Source of the DNA: a virus
Virus record (IMG/VR): IMGVR_UViG_3300027908_000002
Span: 35,076-99,075 of that record
Length of the DNA stretch: 64,000 nucleotides
Reading direction: 5' to 3' (one strand)
Positions 57,016 through 64,000 of the stretch are shown piece by piece. The position numbers were made by a program, and so were the translations under genes. The number at the start of each line of letters is the position of its first letter. Position 1 is the stretch's first letter. The notes below the pieces were generated by a model. It had not been told where the DNA came from, ran no database searches, and was given only the letters and a program-made list of their open reading frames with translations.

Positions 57016-57045
57016 ATCATACCTCTAAAGTAATCCAAGTGTCAA
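57016..57045 (-). promoter_or_regulatory. Near-consensus sigma70 promoter
   Basis: On the minus strand, TTGACA (57045-57040), an 18-bp spacer and TATGAT (57021-57016), 8 nt before the ATG at 57007. Palindrome copy 14 lies 7 bp upstream of the -35. The strongest match to a host promoter here. Confidence 0.75.
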
Positions 57046-57050
57046 CGGCA

Positions 57051-58118
57051 TCACGTCTCTATTGAGACGGCAATCTCGCACTCTTCTTTGATGGCGTCCT
57101 GGGCTCCCAACTGTGCCATCCAGTCGTCAGAACGGGAACCCATCATCAGCGTGCCTTGGTCGCGCATAGATAGCGCCACGTTAAGATTGGCGACAGCCTG
57201 CCGGTAATAGGATTCTTTTAGTTCTGCGCCGATAAAGCGGCGTTTTTCTTCGATAGCGACGTAACCTTCGGACCCTATACCAGTAAACGGGCTCAGGACG
57301 ATATCTCCGGGTGCCGACCATAACTCGATGGCGCGGCGGATCACGGTCAATTGAAGCGGACAGATATGGCGGGAATCGTCGTCTTCGCGGGCCGAACCCT
57401 TTTGTAGTGTGTCGGATGGGTTGATATCGAACCAGACCGGCGATGCATATCGCTGCCATACGTAATGCGAATACTTGTTTACACGTGAATCAATCTCAGG
57501 CGTTTGCGCCGCGTGCTTCGGGGTGCGGTTGCCTTTACGCTCGGCGGGCTCATCTTCCGGCGCTCCAATCCAGCGATTAAATCCTGAACCATGCGATATC
57601 GGCTCCGGGTTGACTCCCGGCTTCCGCATGACCACAAGATAATCGGGGCTCCCGACACGGCAGATAGCGGAGTCTTTCACCAGTTGCTTATGCATCAGGC
57701 CGAGTGCTTTTGTGCGCGTGGCCTCAATCAGCGGGTCTTTCCAAATCACGACTTCCGAATGGTAGATAAACCCATTCCGCTGATACAGTCGGATTAAATC
57801 TCCGCGAAAGTCTTTCAGGCCGATATATCCGTCGCGCTCTTTCATAGCTGGAATCTGCATACAATGAAAAGCCACGATGCGCCCTGGCATCAGGACACGG
57901 TACATTTCCGCCACCATGAATTCCATACCTGCCAGAAACTCGGCATCCGTACGGACGTTAGACATATCAGCCGTGGCATCTGTGTACGAATATAGTGAAC
58001 CGAAAGGAGGACTCGACACCGAAAAATGCACTGAGTTTTCCGGAAGGTCTTTCATTACAGTCACGCAATCAGCGTGATAAATCGCATAGTCGTCTGTTAT
58101 TTGCTGGTTGATAACCAT
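57051..58118 (-). CDS. DNA methyltransferase (N4/N6, beta-class order)
   Basis: 355 residues. Motif IV is SSPPFG (about 35-40), of the S-P-P-F type for N4-cytosine or N6-adenine amino-methylation, and it precedes motif I, LSPFTGIGSEG (about 271-281), followed by ELKESYYRQA, giving the beta-class order. It may protect phage DNA from restriction or act in regulation. It overlaps the helicase gene by 22 nt; such pairing is common in phages. The last codons (SIET, stop) come from palindrome copy 14. Confidence 0.85.
   Translation of the reverse strand: MVINQQITDDYAIYHADCVTVMKDLPENSVHFSVSSPPFGSLYSYTDATADMSNVRTDAEFLAGMEFMVAEMYRVLMPGRIVAFHCMQIPAMKERDGYIGLKDFRGDLIRLYQRNGFIYHSEVVIWKDPLIEATRTKALGLMHKQLVKDSAICRVGSPDYLVVMRKPGVNPEPISHGSGFNRWIGAPEDEPAERKGNRTPKHAAQTPEIDSRVNKYSHYVWQRYASPVWFDINPSDTLQKGSAREDDDSRHICPLQLTVIRRAIELWSAPGDIVLSPFTGIGSEGYVAIEEKRRFIGAELKESYYRQAVANLNVALSMRDQGTLMMGSRSDDWMAQLGAQDAIKEECEIAVSIET
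57053..57070. promoter_or_regulatory. Dispersed palindrome copy 14
   Basis: ACGTCTCTATTGAGACGG overlaps the 3' end of the methyltransferase gene (its minus-strand TGA adjoins the palindrome at 57053) and lies just upstream of the promoter at 57016-57045. Confidence 0.65.
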
Positions 58119-59482
58119 TTCGGAATCTCCATTTCCATGCCGTGATCGTACTTTGCATTCTTGTGCCGTGCCGCCAGTTGTTCTTCCTTCATGGCAGCGT
58201 TCATTTCCATCTGCAACTCTTCATACTGTGCTTCTTTGCGGCGTATCGAAGCGAGCACAGCGCCTTCGGTTTCCGCGATGACGATGTGGGCAAAGACGGG
58301 TTCAGTCTGCCCAAATCTCCAGCATCGCCGCACGCCTTGGAAGAACTGCTCAAAACTGTACCCGATGCCCATGAACGCCATATTGCGACAATGCTGAAGA
58401 TTAAGCCCGAATCCAAAGATCGACGTCTTGCTCAACAGCCAGTCATCCGGCGAGTCGAGGAAATGCAGAATGGATGTCTCTTTGCGCTCTTGTGAATCAG
58501 AGCCTTTTACCTCTACCACTTTAGGTAGCACGGCCCGGATGGCATCGGCTTCGTAGTTCGTGCCACACCATATAATCCACGGAACGTCTGGTTTCTGTCG
58601 GACTAACTCAGCCACTTTAACGGCACGCGCCGCACACGTGAGACGAAGCTCTTTGTGTAGCCCGGTAGCGCTCATGTCCGGGCAACGGAACAGCATTCCA
58701 TCCGTGTTTACTGAGTGATCGACCGGGACGATGTGCTCCTGGATATCCAGTTTCGGTAAAACATACAGAAGATCATCATAGCCAAGATCAGACGGCTTAT
58801 TCAGGCAAACGGCCCATGATGCGACGAACTTCCAGAATGGTTTCTTTCCGTGTCCTTTCAGTGACCACTTGGAAGTCTCACCGCCATCGTGCTCAAAAAA
58901 CATGGCCAGCATGGCGGCACGTCTCATTACGTCCAGCAGTTCCGCATGGGTTCCCAGTTCGGCATGGTCATTGGGGCTCGGCGTGGCCGTGGAGCACAGT
59001 TTAAACGGGACTTTGGCGAGGCGTTCAATCAGGCCAGATGTCGTCTTCGAAGTCCAATCTTTGATACAGCTAGATTCATCGAGAGCCACCCCCGCAAACG
59101 ATTCCACGTCGAACAAATCCGTACGCTCATAGTTAGTGATGTTTATACCTGGCCTAACGTCATCCTGTGATTTACACAGCGTTACGCCCTCCCCGAACTT
59201 GGCAGCTTCGCGGACGAATTGCTGAGACACCGCCAGTGGGGCCAGAATAAGTGTGTTGCCGCCTGTATGCTGGCATACCAAACGGCACCATTCCATCTGA
59301 ATTGGTCCTTTGCCGAGTCCGGTATGCGCGAAGACAGCAGCTTTGCCGCGTTTACATGCCCACCGCACGATATCCCGCTGGAATGGAAAAAGCATCGGGT
59401 TAATATCGCAATCTTCCACATCGAATCCACATGCGGCTGAGAATATGCGCTTGGAATCCAAAAACTCCTGGTAATCAATCAC
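58097..59482 (-). CDS. SNF2/DEAD-type helicase
   Basis: 461 residues from a GTG at 59482 that overlaps the DnaB stop by 4 nt; the longer frame would read through dnaB. Walker A is AHTGLGKGPIQ (about 47-57, with Gly instead of the usual Thr/Ser after Lys), motif II is DESS (about 135), motif III region STATPSPND, and motif VI is QGVRRCWRFGQ (about 380). It is likely a DNA translocase for replication or recombination, working next to the methyltransferase. Confidence 0.8.
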   Translation of the reverse strand: MIDYQEFLDSKRIFSAACGFDVEDCDINPMLFPFQRDIVRWACKRGKAAVFAHTGLGKGPIQMEWCRLVCQHTGGNTLILAPLAVSQQFVREAAKFGEGVTLCKSQDDVRPGINITNYERTDLFDVESFAGVALDESSCIKDWTSKTTSGLIERLAKVPFKLCSTATPSPNDHAELGTHAELLDVMRRAAMLAMFFEHDGGETSKWSLKGHGKKPFWKFVASWAVCLNKPSDLGYDDLLYVLPKLDIQEHIVPVDHSVNTDGMLFRCPDMSATGLHKELRLTCAARAVKVAELVRQKPDVPWIIWCGTNYEADAIRAVLPKVVEVKGSDSQERKETSILHFLDSPDDWLLSKTSIFGFGLNLQHCRNMAFMGIGYSFEQFFQGVRRCWRFGQTEPVFAHIVIAETEGAVLASIRRKEAQYEELQMEMNAAMKEEQLAARHKNAKYDHGMEMEIPKWLSTSK

Positions 59483-60858
59483 GCTGCCGTCTCCTCCGCC
59501 GCTGGCGATCCGCCGTCGTACTGTCCAAAGCGCATCAGCCACGGCTGGAACCTGAGCTTCACGTTCGCCACGGAACCGCTGCGGTTCTTTTCGATCAGAA
59601 ACTCTGCCTGTTCCCGTAAATCCGCGCGTTCTTTTTTGCGCAGATATTCCCGATACAAGCAGGCCCCTACGAATGCAATCTCTTCCCATATACCAGCGCC
59701 GCGCGCCTGAGACAACTTTGGCCGGTTGTCCCCGCGATCTTTCTCAGACTCGCGGTTCAATTGAGAAAGCAGTAACATGGGCACTCCGGTTTCTTTGGTA
59801 AGTATCTTGATTTCTTCGCCAACCAGCGTGAACTTGTCGTTCTCAGTGTTGAAACGTATGCCCTTTGGCGGCTTTATCAACTGGGCATAGTCGGCTACTA
59901 TGAGCCCGACCGGTCCGTCGCGCAGAATCTTGTTTAACTTAACGCGCATGTCGGATACCCGCAATCCGGAAGTGTCGTCGATGTATAACGGCAAGTCCAT
60001 GATGGTGCTGGTAGCAGCCCGCACCCGCGCCCGTTGATCGTCGTCCATCTCTCCGCGTCGGAACCGTGAGTAAGCCACATATGCCTCTTCGCAGATCAGC
60101 CGGTGCAGCAGCATAGTCTTTGACAGTTCCATAGAAAATATAACCACTCGCTTGTCGTTGCGGGCGACGTTCTTGGCGATGTTACAGCCGATTGCAGTTT
60201 TGCCGGATGCGGGTCTTGCTGCCACAATGAATATTTCCCCGGCGTGGAATCCATCTGTATAGCCGTCAATGTCCGCGAATCCCGTGGGTGTCCCAGGGTT
60301 CGCCCGCGACGGGTCCAGAAACAAATTAATGCCGCCAGGGTACGATTCGACAAATTCCCGCGCGGTTTCTGCCTGGCTGGTGCCGTAGCCACTGCCGGTT
60401 TCCGTTAAGTATGTCTGACCGTTGAGCGCCACATCGTCGGCGGTACATTCGCCAGATAGAACCTGCGTCATGATCTTCTGGGCGGCGGCGGCAAGTTTGC
60501 GTAAGCGCCACTTCTCGACAACGATTCTTACGTATGCATCGAGACTGCTGACTTCCGGGAGACCGCTGTCCATGTCAACCAGGTAACTCAGGCTCAGGTC
60601 ACCAGCCAGTTCCCCGTAGCGCATCAGTTCGTTTGCCACGGTCACGCGGTCAATCTTCTCTGAACGCGCGGCCAATTCGCCCATGCGAATCCATATGCGC
60701 CTGTGATTCTCCAGCGCAAATACTTCGGTCGTAATAGCCCCGGTGACTTCCGAGAACTTGGAATCATCGAGTAATATACTCCCGAGAATCATGCGCTCAG
60801 TGGCCACCGACTCCGGAAGTCCCTTCTTCAGGGGAGTGTTGTTATTCTCCTTTGGCAT
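59479..60858 (-). CDS. dnaB: Replicative DNA helicase DnaB-like
   Basis: 459 residues. N-terminal DnaB domain (ESVATERMILGSILLDDSK, FALENHRRIWIRMGELAAR); Walker A ARPASGKTA (about 212-220); VIFSMELSKTMLLHRLICE (H1a); LIVADYAQLIKPP (Walker B with Asp); MLLLSQLNRESEKDRGDNR (H3); and RSGSVANVKLRFQPWLMRF at the end. It unwinds the phage replication fork in 5'-3' direction. No primase is visible in this window. It overlaps both neighbours. Confidence 0.93.
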   Translation of the reverse strand: MPKENNNTPLKKGLPESVATERMILGSILLDDSKFSEVTGAITTEVFALENHRRIWIRMGELAARSEKIDRVTVANELMRYGELAGDLSLSYLVDMDSGLPEVSSLDAYVRIVVEKWRLRKLAAAAQKIMTQVLSGECTADDVALNGQTYLTETGSGYGTSQAETAREFVESYPGGINLFLDPSRANPGTPTGFADIDGYTDGFHAGEIFIVAARPASGKTAIGCNIAKNVARNDKRVVIFSMELSKTMLLHRLICEEAYVAYSRFRRGEMDDDQRARVRAATSTIMDLPLYIDDTSGLRVSDMRVKLNKILRDGPVGLIVADYAQLIKPPKGIRFNTENDKFTLVGEEIKILTKETGVPMLLLSQLNRESEKDRGDNRPKLSQARGAGIWEEIAFVGACLYREYLRKKERADLREQAEFLIEKNRSGSVANVKLRFQPWLMRFGQYDGGSPAAEETAA

Positions 60859-61306
60859 ATATCAACGGTGCATCAGTATAAGCAGCCATACAGGGGTGTA
60901 GCGGAAAGCCTTCTTTAGTCAGCCCAATACAGTAAAGTGTAATATCCGGTATAACCTGTTTAATCACGGTTTGTGCTCGGCCTAAAAAGCTCCCATGCGT
61001 ACCCCATGCAACGACAACCAAATCAGATTCACTTGCGGCTGAAATGATATCTTGGTCGTTGCCATATCCGACTGCTCTGGAGTAATCCAACTTGGCCAGC
61101 GCCTTCATTTCTCTTGGTTCGGTCGCCCGAAATGCGAATAGGTTAGTTACCACGAGAGAGCCGTATCCCCATCTTTTCGTAAACCCGATGCACTTGCGGA
61201 TAGTTGGGTCATCGAAAACATCATCAGCGGTTGATGGGTTTAGCATTATCCAGTTGACCTGTCCGCTACCCATCCATGAACGGCGGAGTATGTAACGGTG
61301 ATTCAT
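60842..61306 (-). CDS. DUF1643 family protein
   Basis: 154 residues. RYILRRSWM, WIMLNPSTADDVFDDPTIRK, LVVTNLFAFRATEPREMKAL and VVVAWGTHGSFLGRA match the DUF1643 family, which is common in phages and mobile elements and has no established activity. It overlaps the start of dnaB by 17 nt. Confidence 0.8.
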   Translation of the reverse strand: MNHRYILRRSWMGSGQVNWIMLNPSTADDVFDDPTIRKCIGFTKRWGYGSLVVTNLFAFRATEPREMKALAKLDYSRAVGYGNDQDIISAASESDLVVVAWGTHGSFLGRAQTVIKQVIPDITLYCIGLTKEGFPLHPCMAAYTDAPLIYAKGE

Positions 61307-61635
61307 TCCGCCCTCCCCTTCCCGCCCGTTAAATAGTCGCTGGCATCTAAGTCCCGTTCGTGGATTCCGTCCGCTGCCGGGCCGCGCTTAGCTGTATAGA
61401 AGCGCCGCAATTCAATGGGTGCCGGGCAGCGCGGGAAACCATTGACTACCTGCTGAGAGAGCCATACGGCCTCTTCTATGGTCCCCGTGATGTCCATGAA
61501 AGCATCCCGAAGCGCTTCGATCCCTTCCTGGGTTCTGGGGAACGAGTAGCCAAAGCATTCCCAGCGGCGTACTAACTTGAGAGCTTCAGCTTTGCTTATA
61601 TTAACCTTGGTTGTCTGTATCGGCATAGAATTCAT
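61303..61635 (-). CDS. Small hypothetical protein of replication operon
   Basis: 110 residues (an ATG at 61626 is an alternative start). It is helical with a pattern (SKAEALKLVRRWECFGYSF, AFMDITGTIEEAVWLSQQV, CPAPIELRRFYTA) that recalls phage replication organiser or helicase-loader proteins, though this is weak. It overlaps the next gene by ATGA and precedes DnaB by two genes. Confidence 0.5.
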   Translation of the reverse strand: MNSMPIQTTKVNISKAEALKLVRRWECFGYSFPRTQEGIEALRDAFMDITGTIEEAVWLSQQVVNGFPRCPAPIELRRFYTAKRGPAADGIHERDLDASDYLTGGKGRAE

Positions 61636-61780
61636 CGCTCAAAGTGTCATTGGCGGCTCGGCGCAACTCAGATTCCAGGGCTTTGGCCCGCGTGAGCGCC
61701 GCTGGTGTGCGCGACCTAAAGTAATTCTGCTGGGAATCCAGAACTTTAAGAGCCAGTGCAGCCAGTCCCTGGGCGGTCAT
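61601..61780 (-). CDS. Small hypothetical protein
   Basis: 59 residues from the ATG at 61780, which overlaps the previous stop (ATGA). It is helical and charged (LAALALKVLDSQQNYFRSR, ALTRAKALESELRRAAND). A longer frame starting at 61828 is less likely because this start fits the overlap rule. No family is recognised. Confidence 0.5.
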   Translation of the reverse strand: MTAQGLAALALKVLDSQQNYFRSRTPAALTRAKALESELRRAANDTLSDEFYADTDNQG

Positions 61781-61929
61781 AGACCGGCGCTCCGTTCCCA
61801 GTCGGACGTGTATCTTGCGATTATCCAAACCGCAGCAAATGCCGCAGCATCCCAGTGATTACCGGAGAGAATTACAGCCACCACTCCAGCAACACATGCG
61901 CCTAGGCAGCCGCGCCAGTACTTATTCAC
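61777..61929 (-). CDS. Small membrane protein
   Basis: 50 residues from a GTG at 61929 that overlaps the previous stop (GTGA). Two short hydrophobic stretches (LGACVAGVVAVILSG, AAAFAAVWIIARY) suggest a membrane hairpin. Role unknown. Confidence 0.5.
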   Translation of the reverse strand: MNKYWRGCLGACVAGVVAVILSGNHWDAAAFAAVWIIARYTSDWERSAGL

Positions 61930-62207
61930 TTGACCTCCCGGAAAGGTTCGAGTGCGGCGTCGATCTTCTTAAGTTCGGCCAGCAATTCAGCCTTTCCCCT
62001 TCCAAAACATTCAGAAGGAAGCCATGCCCGCGCTTCCCGCAGCGCCCGCACCAAGGCCTCATTAGCGCCACGCTGGCCAGCATCGAAGGCAGCATTAGCA
62101 TATTCATCGACAGGGCCTGCAACTCCGGTCTCGCCAATGTCAGCACGGCGAACCACATTCCATAACCTGATTGCTTCGTCGGTTTTATCCCACTCGCTGA
62201 ATGTCAT
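61926..62207 (-). CDS. Small helical hypothetical protein
   Basis: 93 residues from the ATG at 62207, which has an AGGGGAC ribosome binding site and overlaps the preceding micro-gene (ATGA). Helical and charged (SEWDKTDEAIRLWNVVRRA, GANEALVRALREARAWLPS, GKAELLAELKKIDAALEPF). No family is recognised. Confidence 0.5.
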   Translation of the reverse strand: MTFSEWDKTDEAIRLWNVVRRADIGETGVAGPVDEYANAAFDAGQRGANEALVRALREARAWLPSECFGRGKAELLAELKKIDAALEPFREVK

Positions 62208-62269
62208 CGTGTCCCCCTGAATAACAAGTGAATCGCAGTAATCCCCGCTACCAGAAACAAGATTCCCAT
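62204..62269 (-). CDS. Tiny membrane peptide, 21 residues
   Basis: MGILFLVAGITAIHLLFRG then TR, a single hydrophobic helix with a basic end. It fills the gap between two genes and shares the ATGA overlap style, which supports it, but it is too short to be certain. Confidence 0.4.
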   Translation of the reverse strand: MGILFLVAGITAIHLLFRGTR

Positions 62270-62274
62270 TGTGG

Positions 62275-63039
62275 TTACTGTTTCGCCATCGCAACCAGCC
62301 AGTGCATAGCGACCGGGCGGAACTCGCACACGGCCAGCCCCCGGTCAAGACTCGACAGATTCTTTAAAACTTCAAACCCGGACGGATCACGCGGGCCTTC
62401 ACGGATGATTGTGATGTCGTGCGTGTCCTGGTAAATATCTTGTAGTGACTGGGTAATCATCGGGTCCACGAAGTCGTGGCACTCGACAATTAAATCGGCC
62501 CGCTTTAAAGACTCAGGGACGCGCGAACCTGACAGTAATTCCAGTTCTGCGCCTTCGATGTCGATGACAAATAGGCCGTGCTGTGTTTTGTCCCAATCTG
62601 GATTAGACAGGTTTTGCGGATGACACTTTCCATTAACGCAAATATTCCCTGCGTTATTGATGTGATCGGCGTCATGGACAACGGATCTAGCATTAACATC
62701 GGAGTCGTACGAAAAAACGCTGACTTTCGGCATCCTAAGAGCCAGTCCCACGGCGTAATACCCTTCGGCGCAGCCCACGTTAACCACATACTCCGGTTTG
62801 CGTGCAATGCACGTCTCTATAGCGACGTGAAGTTCCTGCTCGTACGTGCCCAGCAGTTTCGGGCAGATATCCCCGTTTCCCCAGGAGACCGCATCCGGGA
62901 GTTTCATACCCTTGAAAGGCCCCGCCTGCACGGTTTTATTGGTTTCTTCCGCCATGGCTTCGGTGATTTCCCGGACGCGGGCGGCAGCGGCCATGTTTAA
63001 AATATTTACGCAGGTTTTCCCGTAGTGCTCGTGGTTCAT
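62275..63039 (-). CDS. FkbM-like SAM-dependent methyltransferase
   Basis: 254 residues from the ATG at 63039; an upstream ATG at 63159 would overlap the previous gene. VVNVGCAEGYYAVGLAL (about 85-101) is the SAM-binding glycine loop and FVIDIEGAELELL (about 165) is the D-I-E-G-A-E motif of FkbM-type enzymes. It may methylate a sugar or other glycan, consistent with the two glycosyltransferases in the operon. Palindrome copy 15 is inside it. Confidence 0.78.
   Translation of the reverse strand: MNHEHYGKTCVNILNMAAAARVREITEAMAEETNKTVQAGPFKGMKLPDAVSWGNGDICPKLLGTYEQELHVAIETCIARKPEYVVNVGCAEGYYAVGLALRMPKVSVFSYDSDVNARSVVHDADHINNAGNICVNGKCHPQNLSNPDWDKTQHGLFVIDIEGAELELLSGSRVPESLKRADLIVECHDFVDPMITQSLQDIYQDTHDITIIREGPRDPSGFEVLKNLSSLDRGLAVCEFRPVAMHWLVAMAKQ
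62811..62828. repeat. Dispersed palindrome copy 15 (intragenic)
   Basis: ACGTCTCTATAGCGACGT, encoding HVAIET on the minus strand. Confidence 0.6.
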
Positions 63040-63043
63040 TGGC

Positions 63044-63415
63044 TTATTTCTGATGCGTGCCTTCGACGCCACGGGCGATACGTCGGCGGGTCCGCCCCTG
63101 TAACCACCACAGCGCCCGCTTGGTATCTTCCAGTGCCTGTTCGTTCTCTTCGCAGGCAAACGGACCCGCCTGAAACGATTTGAGACGGTCTATCACGATG
63201 GCCAAGAGTGCTTCCTGGGTTACGCCGTTGACGCCGAATTCTTTGATGGGTCCGTTCTGAAAACTCACTTCCTGATGCCAATTCAATTGCGGGCTGTCAT
63301 GCCCGATCAAATACCTGTGATTCGCACCGCCCGCTCCCGGTTCGTCAGTGACGGTAATTGTCAGTTGATGGTTTGCGGAATCGCCTTCAACTATGTGGTC
63401 CGTGATTGTTCTCAT
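63044..63415 (-). CDS. Acb2/Tad1-like hairpin protein, possible anti-CBASS sponge
   Basis: 123 residues. The C-terminal part GPFACEENEQALEDTKRAL then WWLQGRTRRRIARGVEGTHQK follows the Cys/Glu-Asn...Ala-Leu...W-L...R-T...R-G-V-E-G-T-H pattern of the Acb2/Tad1 hairpin family. Family members form oligomers that bind cyclic nucleotides or gcADPR and block host CBASS or Thoeris defence. The N-terminal half (GANHRYLIGHDSPQL, GVNGVTQEALLAIVIDRL) is a common phage domain of unknown role. Sequestration activity here is inferred only. Confidence 0.5.
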   Translation of the reverse strand: MRTITDHIVEGDSANHQLTITVTDEPGAGGANHRYLIGHDSPQLNWHQEVSFQNGPIKEFGVNGVTQEALLAIVIDRLKSFQAGPFACEENEQALEDTKRALWWLQGRTRRRIARGVEGTHQK

Positions 63416-63464
63416 GCGTATGCTCCCTTTTCTGTAAATACTCCAGTGCGGTGTTTCTGGAAAA

Positions 63465-64000
63465 TTATCGCAGCGGAATTTCCCCTAAGATTTCCCGCTG
63501 AAGCGCTCCGGATTTATTGTCGTCGTGGATTACTTCTCCATGAAGAGCGACAACCCAAAGGCGTTCTCCCTTCCACTTTTCAGGTTTCATGGTGGCGTGG
63601 AGCGCTTTAGGTCCGCATAATTTCAGTGGCCCGTTGATAGTTTGCATGTCGCCTGCCTGAACTGCGTTCCCGATGCCACCGTTTGACGGTTTGCCTTCTT
63701 TATCGGACCACCAGAACGACACAAAGCAATCGACCGCCAGCGATAACTTAGCGATTTGAGATTGTCCCCATTGCGAAATGGCGGTGATCGCAGTTAATCG
63801 CCAATAGCCGTACCCGTACCCGTACCCGGACCCGTCCCCGGACCCGTACCCGTACCCGGACCCGTCCCCGTCCCCGTACCCGTCCCCGGACCCGGACCCG
63901 TACCCGGACCCGGACCCGTCCCCGTCCCCGGACCCGGACCCGTACCCGTACCCGTACCCGGACCCGGACCCGGACCCGTACCCGGACCCGGACCCGTACC
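63465..64000 (-). CDS. (Tyr/Ser/Asp)-Gly repeat protein with conserved C-terminal domain, partial
   Basis: The minus frame is open from the right edge to the stop at 63465; the N-terminus lies outside. The visible part starts with 31 perfect hexamer units encoding YG, SG or DG dipeptides (63813-63998), then YWRLTAITAISQWGQSQ, WWSDKEGKPSNGGIGNAVQ, LKLCGPKALHATMKPEKWK and GERLWVVALHGEVIHDDNK. This layout matches a phage family (DUF7666-like) with a [YSD]G-repeat tail and a C-terminal ALHAT...KWKGERLW...ALHGEV domain of unknown function. A GTG at 63722 is not needed. Confidence 0.7.
   Translation of the reverse strand, partial: YGSGSGYGSGSGSGYGYGYGSGSGDGDGSGSGYGSGSGDGYGDGDGSGYGYGSGDGSGYGYGYGYWRLTAITAISQWGQSQIAKLSLAVDCFVSFWWSDKEGKPSNGGIGNAVQAGDMQTINGPLKLCGPKALHATMKPEKWKGERLWVVALHGEVIHDDNKSGALQREILGEIPLR
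63813..63998. repeat. Degenerate hexanucleotide repeat, 31 units
   Basis: On the plus strand, 31 consecutive units of CCCG(T/G)(A/C): 11 CCCGTA, 14 CCCGGA and 6 CCCGTC, in no simple order. On the minus strand they read TACGGG, TCCGGG or GACGGG (YG, SG, DG). The repeat continues past the window edge. Confidence 0.95.

Noticed and set aside
138-62828. Palindromes as intrinsic terminators
   Set aside because: Most copies lack a following T-run, many are inside genes, and real T-tailed terminators are present elsewhere (20607, 23941, 41968).
63813-64000. Telomere or CRISPR repeat
   Set aside because: The hexamers are contiguous, have no spacers and keep an open frame that enters a conserved protein domain.
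1-64000. Integrase, attachment site or CRISPR array
   Set aside because: None could be found; lifestyle cannot be decided from this window.

Overview
The window is part of a tailed double-stranded DNA phage genome (order Caudoviricetes). No bacterial housekeeping gene is visible. It carries terminase, portal, scaffold and major capsid genes, long tail and fibre genes, internal virion proteins, an endolysin, and a replication block with DnaB helicase, an SNF2-like helicase and a DNA methyltransferase. I see no integrase and no tail-sheath or tape-measure gene. The tail and internal-virion set looks podovirus-like. The host is not certain. A Big_3_5-type Ig-like domain, right-handed beta-helix proteins and many Sec signal peptides ending in A-x-A-Q resemble soil bacteria such as Acidobacteriota; this is inference.

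Layout. 1-4533 (minus): fibre or beta-helix proteins and two small proteins. 4578-21083 (plus): small regulators, terminase, portal, scaffold, capsid and decoration genes, with an endonuclease VII-like gene inserted on the opposite strand before the capsid gene. 21080-23435: an RNA-repair pair (polynucleotide kinase/phosphatase and RNA ligase, minus) divergent from a tRNA-Lys(CTT) gene. 23969-25105 (minus): four tightly overlapping small secreted or membrane genes. 25400-27343: class II ribonucleotide reductase. 27414-41968 (plus): connector, tail and fibre genes, interrupted by a minus-strand gene carrying a copied fragment of the portal gene. 41968-43033 (minus): a conserved unknown protein followed by what looks like a circularly permuted tRNA and a terminator. 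43237-50487 (plus): GNAT-like protein and internal virion proteins. 50468-64000 (minus): one long operon, mostly joined by ATGA/GTGA overlaps, with glycosyltransferases, endolysin, nucleases, methyltransferase, helicases, an Acb2/Tad1-like protein and, running off the right edge, a protein with a (Tyr/Ser/Asp)-Gly repeat.

Three features link the whole window. First, an 18-bp palindrome with consensus RCGTCTCTATAGAGACGY recurs at 15 places. At four intergenic sites it lies 9-11 bp upstream of a TACAAT-like -10 box; elsewhere it is inside genes or supplies a stop codon. This suggests a phage-wide regulatory or stoperator-like system. Second, several genes have the -10 hexamer exactly 6 nt before the start codon, which predicts leaderless mRNAs. 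Third, RNA biology is prominent: RNA ligase, kinase/phosphatase, tRNA-Lys and a permuted tRNA together suggest tRNA repair or processing during infection.
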